From positions 558,001 through 622,000 of the forward strand of contig NC_089241.1 of the NCBI RefSeq assembly GCF_000512585.2: 64,000 bases of DNA, in the 5' to 3' direction. The stretch is from Kwoniella bestiolae CBS 10118. Lineage: Eukaryota; Basidiomycota; Tremellomycetes; Tremellales; Cryptococcaceae. The translations under genes were made by a program, and so were the position numbers. How positions within the stretch are numbered: position 1 is the stretch's first letter; each line of letters opens with the position of its first letter. The notes beneath the pieces were generated by a model. That model saw nothing but the letters and a program-made list of their open reading frames with translations, was not told the DNA's origin and made no database searches. Positions 37,624 to 50,500 of this stretch are shown here, piece by piece.

Positions 37624-38285
37624 GTATGAAGGTAGGGTGGAATGGACTTTGGGTGTTGTGCTTGCGTTGGTTTGGTGTATAAGCTGAGAGGGTGTCACAC
37701 GGTAAGAGTGGTTTTGGCAAGGAGGATATCGCAAAGGAGATGAGGATGAATTCAAAGACAGGCTGTAACATAGGGAGAAGTCTTTCCAGCAAACAAAGAA
37801 AAAGACTGGGGATTCTCAAGCAAAAACAACAAAATAACGAAAACGAAATCAGACACCCTTTTAACGATTGATGAATTTTCATGTCAACCTACTCATATGT
37901 AAATAGATAAGACTCTTTCAGAGTTTTTCACTGTTCCCTGTGCATTCTCATGTTCATGCATTGCGATATGTCATACCTCTTCGTTGAATGCATACGAGTA
38001 CGAGCCAAAAATAAAATATTAGTATTTCAACGGTGTTGCTACTGAGAGGAGGTCACCTCCACATGTCGTGTCCACTTGTTCGTTCCACTTTGATTGCACA
38101 TTCATCCTTCCTCCTCAATCGCTGATTGTTATTACCTGGATCACATTCAACCTACATCAGCTCGTACAACACCAACACTCATCCGACTGTCTGCCTACCC
38201 AGCATCGGATCTCTCAAACTCACATCAACCGTCAGGATCGACACACTCTTACCGCCAACCCACCAACCACCCGAGATAAAAAACA
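37624..38285. other. Intergenic region between tandem plus-strand genes
   Basis: Holds the PSD2 3' UTR and the promoter of the AN1 zinc-finger gene. No additional coding feature was found. Confidence 0.5.
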
Positions 38286-39725
38286 ATGTCCCTCCTATCC
38301 CCAGGACAACGATGTACCCTCTGCTCCATAGTAGACTTCCTCCCATTGACATGTCCCTCGTGCGATCAGGTATATTGTAAAGACCATATCCAATCATCTC
38401 TTCATACATGTACTCAAACCAGCTTGGATGGTACGACCTCAACGGATAAGCCTGGGAGGTTGGATAGGGGGAAGACTATATGCGAGGTCAGGGGATGTGA
38501 GAGGGAGAGTATAGAGTCAATTGCTGGGTTTGTAGGTCGGGATGTAGGTGAGGGGATAGCCAAGGAGGTGAGGTGTGGTGGGTGTGGTGGGGCGTTTTGC
38601 GTAGAGTGAGTGGGTTTCACACTTGCTTTCTTAGTATGGTTTTGACTCTCGACTTCAAAACGGAGGATGATCTCGCATAGTGAAGGAACACAAGTGGTAT
38701 CCTCGTTCATGCATATCGACTGAATGCTCCCTGTTTGGACTGCTGCGATATACTGACTCGATCTAATCTAGACATCGATCTCAATCTACCCATTCGTGCT
38801 CTGCTCCTTTGGACCATAATATCCGATACGATGCATTCTTGGAACGACGGACCAAAGCTCGAGAAATTATCGCGAAGCAGTTCCCAGAGTATGGAGATAG
38901 GGTTATACCGAAACCACCCCCGGGGAAGGACGTGATAAAGCCGCAGAAAGTGTCGGAGAAGCTACCTCCCAGTGTACAGCAGCAACAAGAATCGGGATCA
39001 ACATCGGCCAATGCCCAGACTCAAACTCAGGTCGATGGAACGAAGCCAACGACGATGACCGCCAAACCCAAGGTCAAGAGCAAAGCAGATAAACTATGGG
39101 ATATCCACCTGAAGAAAATAAGGATGTCTGCTGAACCCCTACTTAAAGGGGCGAGGAGCGATAGTCTGACGGAGAAAGTGTATTTTGAGTGGGCTATTGA
39201 TCTGTCTGAAACACATGAGGGCGTGAGGGGGTGGAGGGAGAAGGGGAAGTGGGCGGGGCAGGGGAAGGTGGAGAGAGCTTGGGTTGGTGGTGTGAGTGCT
39301 GTTCTGGTTCGGATTTGTGTATCAAGCATTCGGTCAAGGTGCGAGCTGATTGAGATGGTTAGGACATGCCTGTTGGGAAGATGCTGGATTTGATGATTGA
39401 GCGAGGAAAAGTCAAGAGATCGGCGAATGATGATGAGAGTCAGGTGTGTATCTCTTACTTCTCGACAGACTATATGATCCAGGAATCATGAAATAGCACG
39501 AGGCATTGTTGTTGATCGCTGCATCTTCATTTTTGATGCTTACGTCCGAAGCATTATCCGAGCTAACGCCATTTGTTCACCTCATCCGCCTAGTCGCTTC
39601 ACCTCTTATCGCTCCATTCACCCCCGGACGAAGAAAGACAAATAACTCAGTTGGAATTATCCAAGCCCGCTAAGATCATACCTCAAGGTAGTTCGGTCAT
39701 TCTGATACGTGGGAAATGGGAATGA
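38286..39725 (+). CDS. AN1-type zinc-finger protein, Cuz1/ZFAND1-like
   Basis: Four exons: 38286 to about 38607, about 38771-39294, about 39363-39441 and about 39593-39725. The first AN1 finger is at residues 10-42 with the expected ligands (RCTLC..., TCPSCDQVYCKDH, ...LHTC). A second lies at about residues 62-120 (CEVRGC, CGGCGGAFCVEHRSQSTHSC). A linker rich in Gln and Lys follows, then a C-terminal segment with a ubiquitin-like look (VGKMLDLMIERGKVKRSAND, then GSSVILIRGKWE at the end). Two AN1 fingers plus a UBL-like tail is the plan of yeast Cuz1 and human ZFAND1, which link Cdc48/p97 and the proteasome during arsenite stress. The exon 1-2 junction is supported by FCVEHRSQSTH spanning it. 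Assignment to Cuz1 is inference from domain order. Confidence 0.82.
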
Positions 39726-39952
39726 GGCAGAAAGGGTATATGATGCATGGTATTTTGAGGGGGATTGTATGTGTTTGTATTTGTATGAATCGAGATCCTA
39801 CTTCCCTGTGTTGGACTTATGTCCTTCTTTACTATCCCGCTCCGCATTTATCTCATCTTGCCTACTATCACTTTCCAGCCCTCCTGTTCGCTGACCAAGA
39901 TCTCGACATCCTAATCATCCTGATGACATGAGCACCTGTATGTTATATGCGA

Positions 39953-40413
39953 CTATTTGATCTTGGTCTCTGTGAACAGGACATGTCGTTTGACTGTATC
40001 CAAACAACAAGTCAGCCAATCATCCTGGTAATTCCTTCTGTTCTTTTTCTATCTGGATGATAAAGTATGAGTAAAATGCCCACCAATCGGATCATATTTG
40101 ATCTTAGCTAGCTTGTCGGATACCCTAATTCTAGAGGTGGTGTAGAAGTATCCCGTGAGAGCTGTCGATACTAATTTGACGAGGATTCGTCTATACAAAC
40201 CAGCATTGATTAGCTTGCAATCATTTTCGGATTGGCCGAGCCTATTCTTCCTATTCATCTCATTCCATTTCGCGGTGGGGGCGACTACTTGAAGGAGTAG
40301 AAGGTAAGGGGAAGGGGAGGGGGATCTATAGGCGGTATGACTCTCTCTTCCTCCCATCTGACTTGTACACAGTGAAAACCGGATACCCACCTTTGCTTAG
40401 CTTTTGGAGCCAT
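39953..40413 (-). CDS. Mitochondrial large-subunit ribosomal protein bL33m
   Basis: Three exons, missed by simple frame scans, give a 56-residue protein: 40413-40391 (MAPKAKQ), about 40193-40088 (RRILVKLVSTALTGYFYTTS and RIRVSDKLAKIKYDPI), and about 39995-39953 (VKRHVLFTETKIK, stop 39953-39955). This matches the bL33 pattern: KxR-ILVKLxSTAxTGxFY then a KLxxxKYDPxVxxHVLFxE ending. In yeast it is Mrpl39, a component of the mitoribosome 50S-like subunit. Intron 1 is about 197 nt, longer than the coding sequence around it. It is transcribed away from the cyclophilin gene, whose start lies about 320 bp to the right. Confidence 0.88.
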
Positions 40414-40732
40414 CTTGACTTATTTGTGTCCTCTTGACTATTCGATGAGATAGTATCTAAATATCGCAAATATCAAGAGACAACATGAAATAGCACTCAG
40501 CTCAACCGTCCTCGCTGGCCTTTGACTTTCTGAATAACCTCAACATCAATTTATCAGAATTTCTCCCTTCTCTTTCGGCGCCCTCCGCCTTGTGACAGTT
40601 TGTCATGTTGATCTCTATTGCCTCCATCTTCGAGATTCCTCTGTATGACTAGCATACAAAGCTACATACTCAACATCTTCTCTCTCTTTCATCCTATGTT
40701 TTACGGAATCTATACCACTTCCGACACGCAAA
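40414..40732. promoter_or_regulatory. Divergent promoter region (bL33m / cyclophilin)
   Basis: About 320 bp between two divergent start codons. No other feature recognised. Confidence 0.4.
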
Positions 40733-41995
40733 ATGGCCTCATCACTAGATCCCCCAGCAGGCGTAACTCGACCGATCGTATTTTTCGATGTGAGTATAGG
40801 AGAAACACCAGCAGGAAGGATAAAGATGGGTACGTAGCATTCTCAGTTGGCTATGTAGTCCATCTCGGCTACTAGTGACGAAGAAGCTGATGGAGAGTGT
40901 AATAGAGTTGTTCAGCGATATAACGCCAAAGTGAGCTTTCATCTCGAGCTGTCCCACTCGTCCGGAGCGATCAAGCTCACGAGTATCCTGGTTGAACAGG
41001 ACCGCAGAGAACTTCAGACAGCTATGTACGGGTGAACATCGGTATGTCCTCCAATCCAATTGTAGTATCTACCATTAATTGCTGGACGAAAGCTGATAGA
41101 GTGGATAGACTCAATGCTATACCGCAGGGGTACAAGAAAGCCACTTTCCACAGGTATGTCAGATAGCTGTCCGTTAGTGAGAGCAAAGTACAGCTGATTC
41201 TGATATCTGAATGGATGATTGTCTGATAATAGAGTGTAAGTGCCTTCTGATCGACATTCACTCTTATTCTGTAAAAGCTGATCAACATATCCTCTCCTTC
41301 TTGACCTATCATACCCCGTTTTCATTAAATTGATCCATCGCCATCACAGGATCCCACAATTCATGATCCAAGGAGGCGACTTCATACGTAACGACGGTAC
41401 AGGTTCGTTCTCGATATACGGCGCGCAGTTCGAAGACGAGAATTTCAAGGTGAAACATACCGGTCCGGGTTTGTTGAGTATGGTAAGTTGCTGTTTCGCA
41501 GAACGGAGGTGTGTAGTTGCGAGATCGGAAGGTGCTGATTGGTTTCACGGGTTATAGGCCAACTCTGGTCCAGGGACGAATGGATGTCAAGTGAGTTTTC
41601 CAACTTTCTCCTTTGAACAGATTATCACCACCTGTACCATCGAAAACCACGATGCTCATCTTCGACTTTTCGCTCTCCACTCCCCTTCCTTTTATTTACA
41701 GAAAAACTAAATGTCACGAGTACATCTACTAACCTTGTCCCTCGATCACTCAGTTCTTCATCACATGCGCACCGGCAGAGTTTTTGGATGGTAAACACTG
41801 TGTGTTCGGACGTGTCATCGACGGTTTATTGACTGTCAGGAAGATTGAGAACGTACCCACTGGAGCTAACAACAGGTAAGTTGGTTTCACGACTAGAGGT
41901 TGGGCCTCATTTGCTAATGAGATGTCATCAATTTCCTTTTTTTGCTCTACAGACCAAAATTAGTAGTTAGGATAACAGAGTGTGGCGAGATGTAA
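40733..41995 (+). CDS. Peptidyl-prolyl cis-trans isomerase, cyclophilin (PPIH-like)
   Basis: Joined exons give a single-domain cyclophilin of about 180 residues: MASSLDPPAGVTRPIVFFDV, IGETPAGRIKMELFSDITPK, TAENFRQLCTGEHR, then FHRIPQFMIQGGDFIRNDGT, HTGPGLLSMANSGPGTNGCQ, FFITCAPAEFLDGKHCVFGR, and the end KLVVRITECGEM. Catalytic-site residues are visible: Arg in FHR, Phe and Met in FMIQGGD, Gln in GCQFF, and the His in KHCVFG. A Trp is expected before LDGKH in many cyclophilins; here the residue is Phe (AEFLDGKH), as in the PPIH/cyclophilin-H branch, which associates with U4/U6 snRNP proteins. One exon between the GEHR segment and FHR (DSMLYRRGYKKAT region) fits less well to other cyclophilins, so its borders are tentative. 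Confidence 0.88.
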
Positions 41996-42316
41996 GAAGA
42001 TCAGGATTGTACCACTTAAACCACAAATATTCTATCAGAGTCATTATATGCATAATACTAAATAAGATAATATAGTCATTAAATTGTCGGTCAAATCTCC
42101 AATATGCCCAAATGATATCTGAACCATCTATCACCAACATCATAATTTGGAATTCATCGCACTAGCCGTGTCTAGAGAGAAGAATTCGCCTTATAAGATA
42201 TAGGTCTCAAGTTGTCAATATGCGATCAACACGTGTTGTCTACTCTAATCCCACATAACCAGCAGCTCTACCGATCTATCGAACACAAAACCAAATCAGC
42301 ATATCAACCCTTCCCT
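41996..42316. other. Convergent intergenic region
   Basis: Holds 3' UTRs of the cyclophilin gene (plus) and MAD1 (minus). No other feature. Confidence 0.5.
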
Positions 42317-45220
42317 TCAGCTATCCACCCACTCCACAATGATCAACAACTTATCCTCTTTCCTCCTTCCCCGTCTTCCGAAGAGGCTAACACTCACAGT
42401 AGTCTTCTCGAACATCTCCGTAGTAACCTGAGCCAAAAACCCCGGTACACTCTGTCTCTCGACGATCCAAAAATGCCTAGATTCCTCCAAGCCCCTCGCC
42501 ATCATACCAGTCATCTGCATCGTCCCGAAATGACCCTCCTGCGAGGCGAATTTTAACGTCAGGCCCGATTTGCCTTTCGGGGCGTACATCGACGTTAGGC
42601 GGATGTCGGAGCCTGATTCGTCGAATTTGATGCGCCAGCCTAGGAGGGAGTAGACTGCTTCGAGGAATTCTTTGGATTTGGAGGTGAATATCTGGTTCGA
42701 GTGGTGATTAGTATGACTCTTTCGAAAGGTGAGATGACCCACCTCTTTTAACCTCATTAGTCTCTTCTCATGATTCCTCTCCAACTCCTCCTTCTCCTTT
42801 TTCAATCTATCGAAACTACTCCTAGGAACCATCCCTTCCCTCCCCTTCTCTGCCGAGCCAGTCGAATTGTTACTCTGATTAACAATCTCGTCCAATTGCT
42901 TGATCTGCTCCAGCAACTCGTCATTCTCATTCTTCAGATCAACCAACATCTGCTGTCTGACAGCCATGATTTTGTTGGCGGGGTTATTCTTGAACTCCAA
43001 GCATCGTTCTGTAGAGGGGTTGTACTCTCCCGAAGCTACTCGACGCATTAGGTCATTCACCTCGCCGTCGAGGCGCGTGTTGGCGGAAGTGAGTTCGGAG
43101 ATGGTCGATTCGAGGGATTGGATATCTGCGGGAAGGAGTATATAATCAGTAACTGTGTTGTTACCCCTTGTCAACGTCATTGGCGTGATACATTCTAACC
43201 ACATCATCCCAGAAGGAAATATAGTCAAAAGACCTTTGTGCTACCTCACCCTTGGCGGTATGGACAGCTCGACCAGTCCACTCACCAAGCTCCAACCTCC
43301 CGATCTTATCCCTCGCCTCATCCAGATCCTGACTCTTGACCAACCCCATACCCTTCGCTATCCTCTCTTCCGTCTCTCTGGAATCTCTAGATATTTTATC
43401 CAATTCCGATCGATACAATTCGACTAGACCCTCAAGCTCAGAGACTTTGGCCGACTGGTCCGTGATCGGGGTGACTGCTCCTGGCATGGAGAAGGAGGAG
43501 TTCTGTAACTCACCGACAAGGTCATCAGCAAGTCAACAACACAGATACATCTACGGTTGTCAAGCAGAAGCAAACTCACAGAACCCCTTATCCTCTCCGC
43601 CTCAATCTTAGCTACCTCCTCTCTCCTCTCCGCAAACGCCCGTCCCTCCTTGGCCCACCTCAACTCTCTCTCAGCTTCTTCCGCGCGCTTCGTCAATTCA
43701 GCAATGGATGATCTTGAGCTCTGAGCGAGGTTGGTCAGTCTTTCATGTATCTCTCGAATCTGCGAGTCCTTCTTCGACAGCTCTTCGATAGTTTGGGAAT
43801 GGAGGGTGGAAAGGGTCGATAAGCGGGTTCGGAGGGTTTCGTCGGATGTTTTGTCCTGTTCCTTTGAGGGCGATGAGTAGGATTGGGTTAGTGAGCTACA
43901 TCGTCAAGATAAATTATCAGCTGTGAGAGTGATATGATCGGATTCTTAAAATACCCACTCCATATCCCTCCTTGATCTTTCTAATTGCTCTTGCAAAGTC
44001 CTGATCTCGTCTTTCAATTTCCTTTCCACGTCTTTGAACGCTCTTTCGTTTGACTCTGACTCCTTGCGCTTTTGACGTAGCTCCACGACCTCCGATTTGA
44101 GCGATTCGTTCTCGCGGTATATCGTAGCTAAACTGAGAGATTGGCCTGTATGGTGGGACAGAGCATCAGTATCAATGTACCGCGAAGTCTAAATACGCCT
44201 TGTTCAAAGTCTGATTGTCGAGAGTACGATTTTTGGAGACAACGTTTGAGTGCATGATTCAAGCATCTCAGAGAGTTGGCAATCCCAGCCCAACCACTGG
44301 AAACACCATAAGAGGAAAATTCAACCCACGCTTAACCTCCTTCTGCAACGTCTCATCAACCCTCCTATCGTCCTTCTCCAACACCCCCCTCTCCTTATTC
44401 TCCTCATTCCGCCTCCTCTCCTCCTCCAACTCTATACTCAACCCTTTAGCTCTCCTCTCCCACCCCTTAAGCTCTTCTCGTTGTTTGGTGAGTTCATCCA
44501 CGCGGGAGTTGAGCAGATGGATCTCGTTATTTGCATTTTGGATGAACGACGAGTTCTGGCCTAGGAGGATGTTGTGTTCTGATTTGAGGGATTCGAGGGT
44601 ATTGGAGAGGGTGGTATTTTGGGTGCGGAGGGAGGCGATTTCAGAGGTGTAAAGTTTCTATATACATACACATCAATTAGCTGGTCGTCTTTTCGTACCA
44701 TAGATAAATTGTTAATGAATATACACACCCTCTCAGCATAAAAATCCTTCTCCCTCTCCTCTCCCACCGACCGCTCTTTCCTCTCCCCGTCGAATAACGC
44801 CCTTCGTTCAGCTTTCAATCTTTCGATCTCCACTCGTTGTTCTTCGATCTTATCTGCTGAGGATTTTTCTTTCACCTGGAGGGAATGGTTGGTATGTTCC
44901 AATGTGGATATACGAGCTTTGAGGGATGACATTTGCTTGAATAGTGTTGAGGGGTCTGTGTGCATTGAAAGGTCAATATTGTCCGCTCAAATGACACATT
45001 ACCGATGACAAAATGTTCACAGTAGCAGAGGAGATACTGGGCATTGATACAAGAGACGCTGCTCACCCTCCAATCCAGCTTCTCCTGCGCCCCTCTTACC
45101 AAGACTGTTATTCGTACTTGACCTCAGAGATGAAGGGCCTCCAGTCGATGAAAACAAGTTTGAACGTGGAATGGCGGTGGGTAGTCTCCTACTGCTGCTG
45201 CTACTACTGCCTCCTTCCAT
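42317..45220 (-). CDS. MAD1: Spindle assembly checkpoint protein Mad1
   Basis: A long coiled-coil protein (roughly 750 residues) with heptad-like segments through most of its length, for example FKQMSSLKARISTLEHTNHS, KLKDEIRTLQEQLERSRRDM and ADIQSLESTISELTSANTRL. The C-terminal globular domain is diagnostic: EFLEAVYSLLGWRIKFDESG, TLKFASQEGHFGTMQMTG, then SVPGFLAQVTTEMFEKTTVS. It corresponds to the Mad1 C-terminal fold that contacts Bub1 and kinetochores. An RLMRLKE motif precedes it, resembling the RLK motif that binds Bub1. Mad1 recruits Mad2 to unattached kinetochores and seeds the checkpoint complex. The start is ATG 45218-45220 (MEGG followed by a Ser run), and the stop is at 42317-42319 after IIVEWVDS. 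Around eight introns. Confidence 0.9.
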
Positions 45221-45557
45221 CTTGAGTGTATTGTGAGTGAGAGTGTGGGAAAATAACTGTTATCTCTAGGATAGGTATGAGTAATGAGTTTATGGTTCAT
45301 AAGTATACTCGTACTGCTCTGCTGTTGTTATCTTTTCAGAGAGGGTCGACGTGATCGTTTCTCAAAGGGTTACGTAACTGGCTTGGCTTGTGCCTTGGTG
45401 ATAGTTACTTGAATAGGTAATTTATCTGTAAGTAAATGTCAGAGTGGAGGCGAATACATTCCAAGAGTTTTCAAAAACAACATCCAGTAAGAGTGATTTT
45501 GCATATTGGTATTGATATTTACTATTGGCCCTCATCTCACCACCTCATACGAGCAAC
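45221..45557. promoter_or_regulatory. Divergent promoter region (MAD1 / deoxyhypusine synthase)
   Basis: About 340 bp between two divergent start codons. No other feature. Confidence 0.4.
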
Positions 45558-47244
45558 ATGTCAACAGACAACGCCCACGCAAGTGTACTCACACCATCTG
45601 AAAAGCTACCGGAAAATGCAGTTCATGTCAAGGGACCAGATCTGAGTAAACCTATCGAACTCCAAGACCTGTTGAAGAGCTATGAAACGATTGGGTTCCA
45701 AGCGACAGGTTTGGCTAGGGCGATTCAAGTTGTGGAGGAGATGGTGGGTCATCCATCCAATCATTTAATCTACACCAAACTTCTTCCAGGCTGGAGGTAG
45801 AGCTCCAGACGCCACGGCAACAATGACGAGGTCACGCTAACAATCTGATTTCACTTGGCAGCGAAAACAACGTACCAACCCTGACGAACCACTCACACTC
45901 TTCCTGGGATACACCTCCAACCTCATCTCATCAGGCTTACGAGAGATCATACGGTTCTTGGCTCAGCATAAATTGATAGACTGTCTGGTGACCACTGCTG
46001 GAGGTGTCGAGGAGGATTTCATCAAATGTCTGGGCTCGACGGTATTGGGTGAATTTCATCTGGACGGTGCGGGTCTAAGGAAGAGGGGGTGAGTAGAATG
46101 GTCCTTTTCTATATATAGTTTTCATCGCTATATGGACAAAGTTGCCTGTATCAACATGTGTCCGTCCAATCCAATCGGAAGCTAATCGATGAGATCGTAA
46201 TACGATATAGATTGAACCGAATAGGTAACCTCCTAGTCCCAAATTCGAATTACTGCGCTTTCGAAGATTGGGTGGTACCCATCCTTGATCAGATGGTGAA
46301 AGAACAAGAAGAAAATGGGGCGAAATGGAGTCCTAGTAGTGTGATTAACAGGCTGGGGAAGGAGATAGATAATGAGGAGAGTGTGTATTATTGGTGTTAC
46401 AAGGTGAGTTACGAGCTTCGATCTCAACATCAGATCAAAAAATCAATGGAAGACACTGGTCAATCGCGATATGGCTGGATATCTCCCATTGGTCATCTCC
46501 ATTCCTTGGCGTTGGACATGTCCAACTCGAATAATACACGATTTCTGACCATGATAGACTGTTCGCTAACATCATGTCCATACGTCCAGAACGACATCCC
46601 AGTATTCTGCCCAGCTCTCACAGACGGTTCCCTAGGCGATATGATCTATTTCCATACCTACAAATCATCCCCTCTGCAACTCAACATCGACATCGTGGCT
46701 GACATTAGGAGGTTGAACGATATGAGCGTGAAAGCGAAAAAAGCGGGCATGATCATACTGGGAGGTGGGGTGTGTAAACATCAGATAGCAAATGCTATGT
46801 TGTTTGTGAGTTGGTTCGTCCCCAATTGCCAATTGTCGTATCGTATCTTTGATCATGGTGACATTGCTGATGTTCCGTTGGTACGGCAATAGAGAAATGG
46901 CGCAGACTATGCTGTATATATCAATACAGGACAGGAGGTAAGCTATCATTTTAGTCATAGTTAGGGTGACAGAAAATGTAGCTGATCTTGGTGTTTGGCG
47001 GTAGTATGACGGCTCAGACTCTGGTGCTAGACCTGACGAAGCTGTTTCGTGGGGAAAGATCCGAGCTGGTGCGGAGAGCGTCAAGGTGAGCTGGTTTCCT
47101 ACTTTCTTTTTTTTGAGCAGAACTCAGCTGATTATGATGCGGTGAGAACAGGTCTATGCCGATGCTACCTTGGTATTCCCCTTGGTAGTGGCCGCTACGT
47201 TTGGTAAAGCCCATTGGCAAGCCGAGGCTGAGAAGAAGCACTAG
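45558..47244 (+). CDS. Deoxyhypusine synthase
   Basis: The product matches deoxyhypusine synthase throughout: SYETIGFQATGLARAIQVVE, FLGYTSNLISSGLREIIRFL, TTAGGVEEDFIKCLG, IGNLLVPNSNYCAFEDWVVP, NDIPVFCPALTDGSLGDMIY, MIILGGGVCKHQIANAMLF, DYAVYINTGQEYDGSDSGAR, and the catalytic lysine region AGAESVKVYADATLVFPLVV. The enzyme uses NAD and spermidine to convert one lysine of eIF5A to deoxyhypusine in the cytosol, the first step of hypusination. The true start is ATG 45558-45560 (MSTDNAHASVLTPSEKL); an upstream in-frame TTG is not supported. Six or so exons; the last ends QAEAEKKH at 47242-47244. Length (about 355-370 residues) is normal. Confidence 0.96.
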
Positions 47245-47588
47245 AGAATTAGATCATAGATGGGTTAGATGGAATATGATTGTATATTACCTTGCATTTG
47301 TACTCATACCGTATCGCATGCAGCATTACTCCTCACCCAGTATATGTATCCAATTCTGCATAAGCATAAAGTGCGATAGACATCAGATGATGGATATGAT
47401 ATGTGGAGATGTCAACGTTTGTTGTTCCGACGCGACTCGGTGAATGCGATGACATATTGCGACGGTGACACCCACTCTGCTCATCTCTAAACCCCCATAG
47501 ACATCTCATATGCTATTTACCCTTTGTCATCCCATCTATACCATACTATATACCCATCCAGTGTTGTATAATAACCCCATAACCAAAC
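47245..47588. other. Intergenic region between tandem plus-strand genes
   Basis: Contains the 3' flank of deoxyhypusine synthase and the promoter of PAN3. No additional gene. Confidence 0.45.
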
Positions 47589-50500
47589 ATGGCAGGTCCA
47601 GGTCCAGGTCCCACCAAATCAGCTGCTATTCAGATACGTGCACCCAGCGACATCGATGCGCCGAATAAAGGGAGGGATAGTCCAGCTGCGGGCGAAAAGA
47701 AGAGGGGTGAGTTGGTTGGTCTCGTACTCCCTCTCTCGCAAGAAGAGTCGCATGAGAAGCAGGACGATGAGATTGTGGCTGAGATATGTACGAGTCTGTA
47801 GAAACTCCCCAGAGGATTTGTAGGAATGTTATGATTTATGGGTAGGTCCATCTCATCTGTACTATCGGCCGATTGACGATGATGATGCTGATTTTGTGAT
47901 CATGGTGGTAGGTACTGCAAGTTCCAGGATTCAGGTGTGAGTTCTAGTATCACCTACGGTACATGGTATATCATCTTGAGATGAGATGGACTGCTTATGC
48001 GATGTTCCTGTTTGGACAGTGTGTATACTATCATCCACCTGTGAGTATACAATACTTTATCGATGATCTGTTTGTATACACCTCTTACTGATCACTCCGC
48101 ATAGCCTGGAACGGATCTCAACTCGGCTTCTACACCGTTGACTGGCAGGTTCGTAATGCCTTGGTCCATCCATTCCATGTAATGCTGCTCCCCGAACCAT
48201 TTTATCACGTCATCAGCGAGCAACAATCTCTATGGATTGCACGATATGAGACGGATCAAGCTGACTTCGTTAACCCAGCCCCGGAATGACCAACCCTACT
48301 CCCCTACCTAAAGATCTCACATTCAACGCAAATGCAAACAACACCAAGTCCTTCGGACTAGGTGCAGAACATCTCTCTGCACCCGTGTTCGTACCTAAGA
48401 CTCCTATAGGTGATAATCCCTCGCCTAGGTGAGTATCACTCATGTTTTATGGACGTTGAACTTTTCCAAGTCCTTCGACCGCTCGATGCTGATATCGCTG
48501 GTATGGTAGAGCAACAACACCCTCATTGCAACCTTCCACCCTCACTCAGAATGCCTCGCCCCTCCCTGCGACGATGTCTGTCCCGCCTCCTTCGGCACCT
48601 GCACCCAGCTGGCCGAGTTTGGGAAATCAGGGCGGGATCTTACCGAGGCAGGATAACTCTGTAAGTGTCTTCATTCTCATCTGCACGCTCTCCCTACCTC
48701 TCATATATCAAGCTGGGAGAAGGCGTCGATATTCATGCTGATACCCTCCCATACGCACAGATGTCATTTGACGATTCGATGATCTCCTTGGACCCTTCGC
48801 AGACTAGTGCGATTGATGGGAGCATGTACATGCATCAACCTATACGGCAGCCAGTGAGTATCTTATTTGTCCGGTCCTGTTTTCAACATCAAGAAAGGTG
48901 TTCTAATACTGATTTAGAAGCTGACATTTTCTACCTACCCCCGCAGCTCGACCAACACCTCTACGTCTCCCCCTTACCTCACATCTCCAACCCACCCATC
49001 TCTCACCACCCCCTCCACTCATTCTTCATCCCCGACGACCTACGACGAACCCTACAATCCAAACATGATCTGACCTACCAAGGTCTCCAAGCAGGTTCTT
49101 CACCGGGCCTACCAAATGAATTGGGTATATATCATTCGTTGCGCGTCATAGAGAATAATCACCCACAACAGCAACAGCAGAATCAAAATCAGAACCAGCC
49201 GTCAAAGGTTTATATACATCCTGCGCCGGTGTATAAGGCTGTGAGCAGTGTGGATGGGAATGTATATACCTTGAGGAGGATAGAGGGTGAGTGTGGTTGA
49301 TTTTCTTCTGCTTCAGTCATGTATACTGAGTTTCGGGATTTCTGTTTATCTACCGTAATTGAGATGGGATTGCTAATCTGCCGAGGGTCTGATAGGCTAC
49401 AAGCTGGTGAACGAGAATGCGTTTGGTGCGATAGATACTTGGAGAAGGATGAGGCATCCTAATATCGTTGGTTTGAGGGAAGCGTTCACCACCAAAGCGT
49501 TCAATGATAATTGTGAGTATGAATATTTTTGCTTGATTACCTCTGTACCCCTTTAGCACCTTAACGCGACATCCAACTGCGCAAGGCAAAATCAGACTGT
49601 TGATATTCCAATTCCAATATGAGCTTGAAGTGTGTGAAATGGGCTAATCTTTATCTTTCACCTTGCTAGCCCTCATCCTAGTATACGACTACCACCCCCT
49701 CTCAACAACCGTATGGGAAGAACACCTCATCCCCAACCCCACTGTCCAGCCTACCCAGAACCCATCAGGTCCCAACCCAGCCGGAAGGGGTCGAACGGGC
49801 TTACCCATCCAGGAAAGGGTCCTATGGTCATATATCACCCAAATTGCCAATGCCCTCAAGGCGATCCATTCGTCAGGATTGGCAGCTAGGAATCTCGATC
49901 CATCCAAGATATTGATAACTAATAAGAATAGGATAAGGCTTAATGGGTGTGGGGTGTGGGACGTGTTGGCTTATGATCCTAGTACCCATGTTGGGGTCTT
50001 CCAGGTAAGTCATATATGAATTAAGGGTACAGAGGGTTCCGACCGTGGACCAGGCTGATCACTCGTTTTGGCATACAGCAAGAAGACCTAGTCTCATTCG
50101 GTAAATTGATTATATCCCTCTGCTGCGATTTCTTCCAACCCGGCCAACATCCTGCGTTACCCCTTGATCATATCCAACGGAACTACTCGCCCGACGTGAA
50201 GACTCTGGTCATGTTCTTGATATCTAAACCTTCACCTATGAAATCTGTTGATGAGGCTATCAAAATTATGGGGCCTAGGATATTGAATGAATTGGATGCT
50301 ATGCAGAAGTGAGTGGTGATTATTTCACGCAACATCAAATGAGTGATGAGAGAGGGGATGTCAAAAAGGGATGACGGCGGGCTCTGGAGGAGAGATGTCG
50401 GACTCAAATGAGGAAAGGGACATGCGATGTGCTAATTGTGGCTTATGTATTTAGCTACGCCGATACCCTCGAATCTGACCTCGGAGCGGAAATGGAGAAC

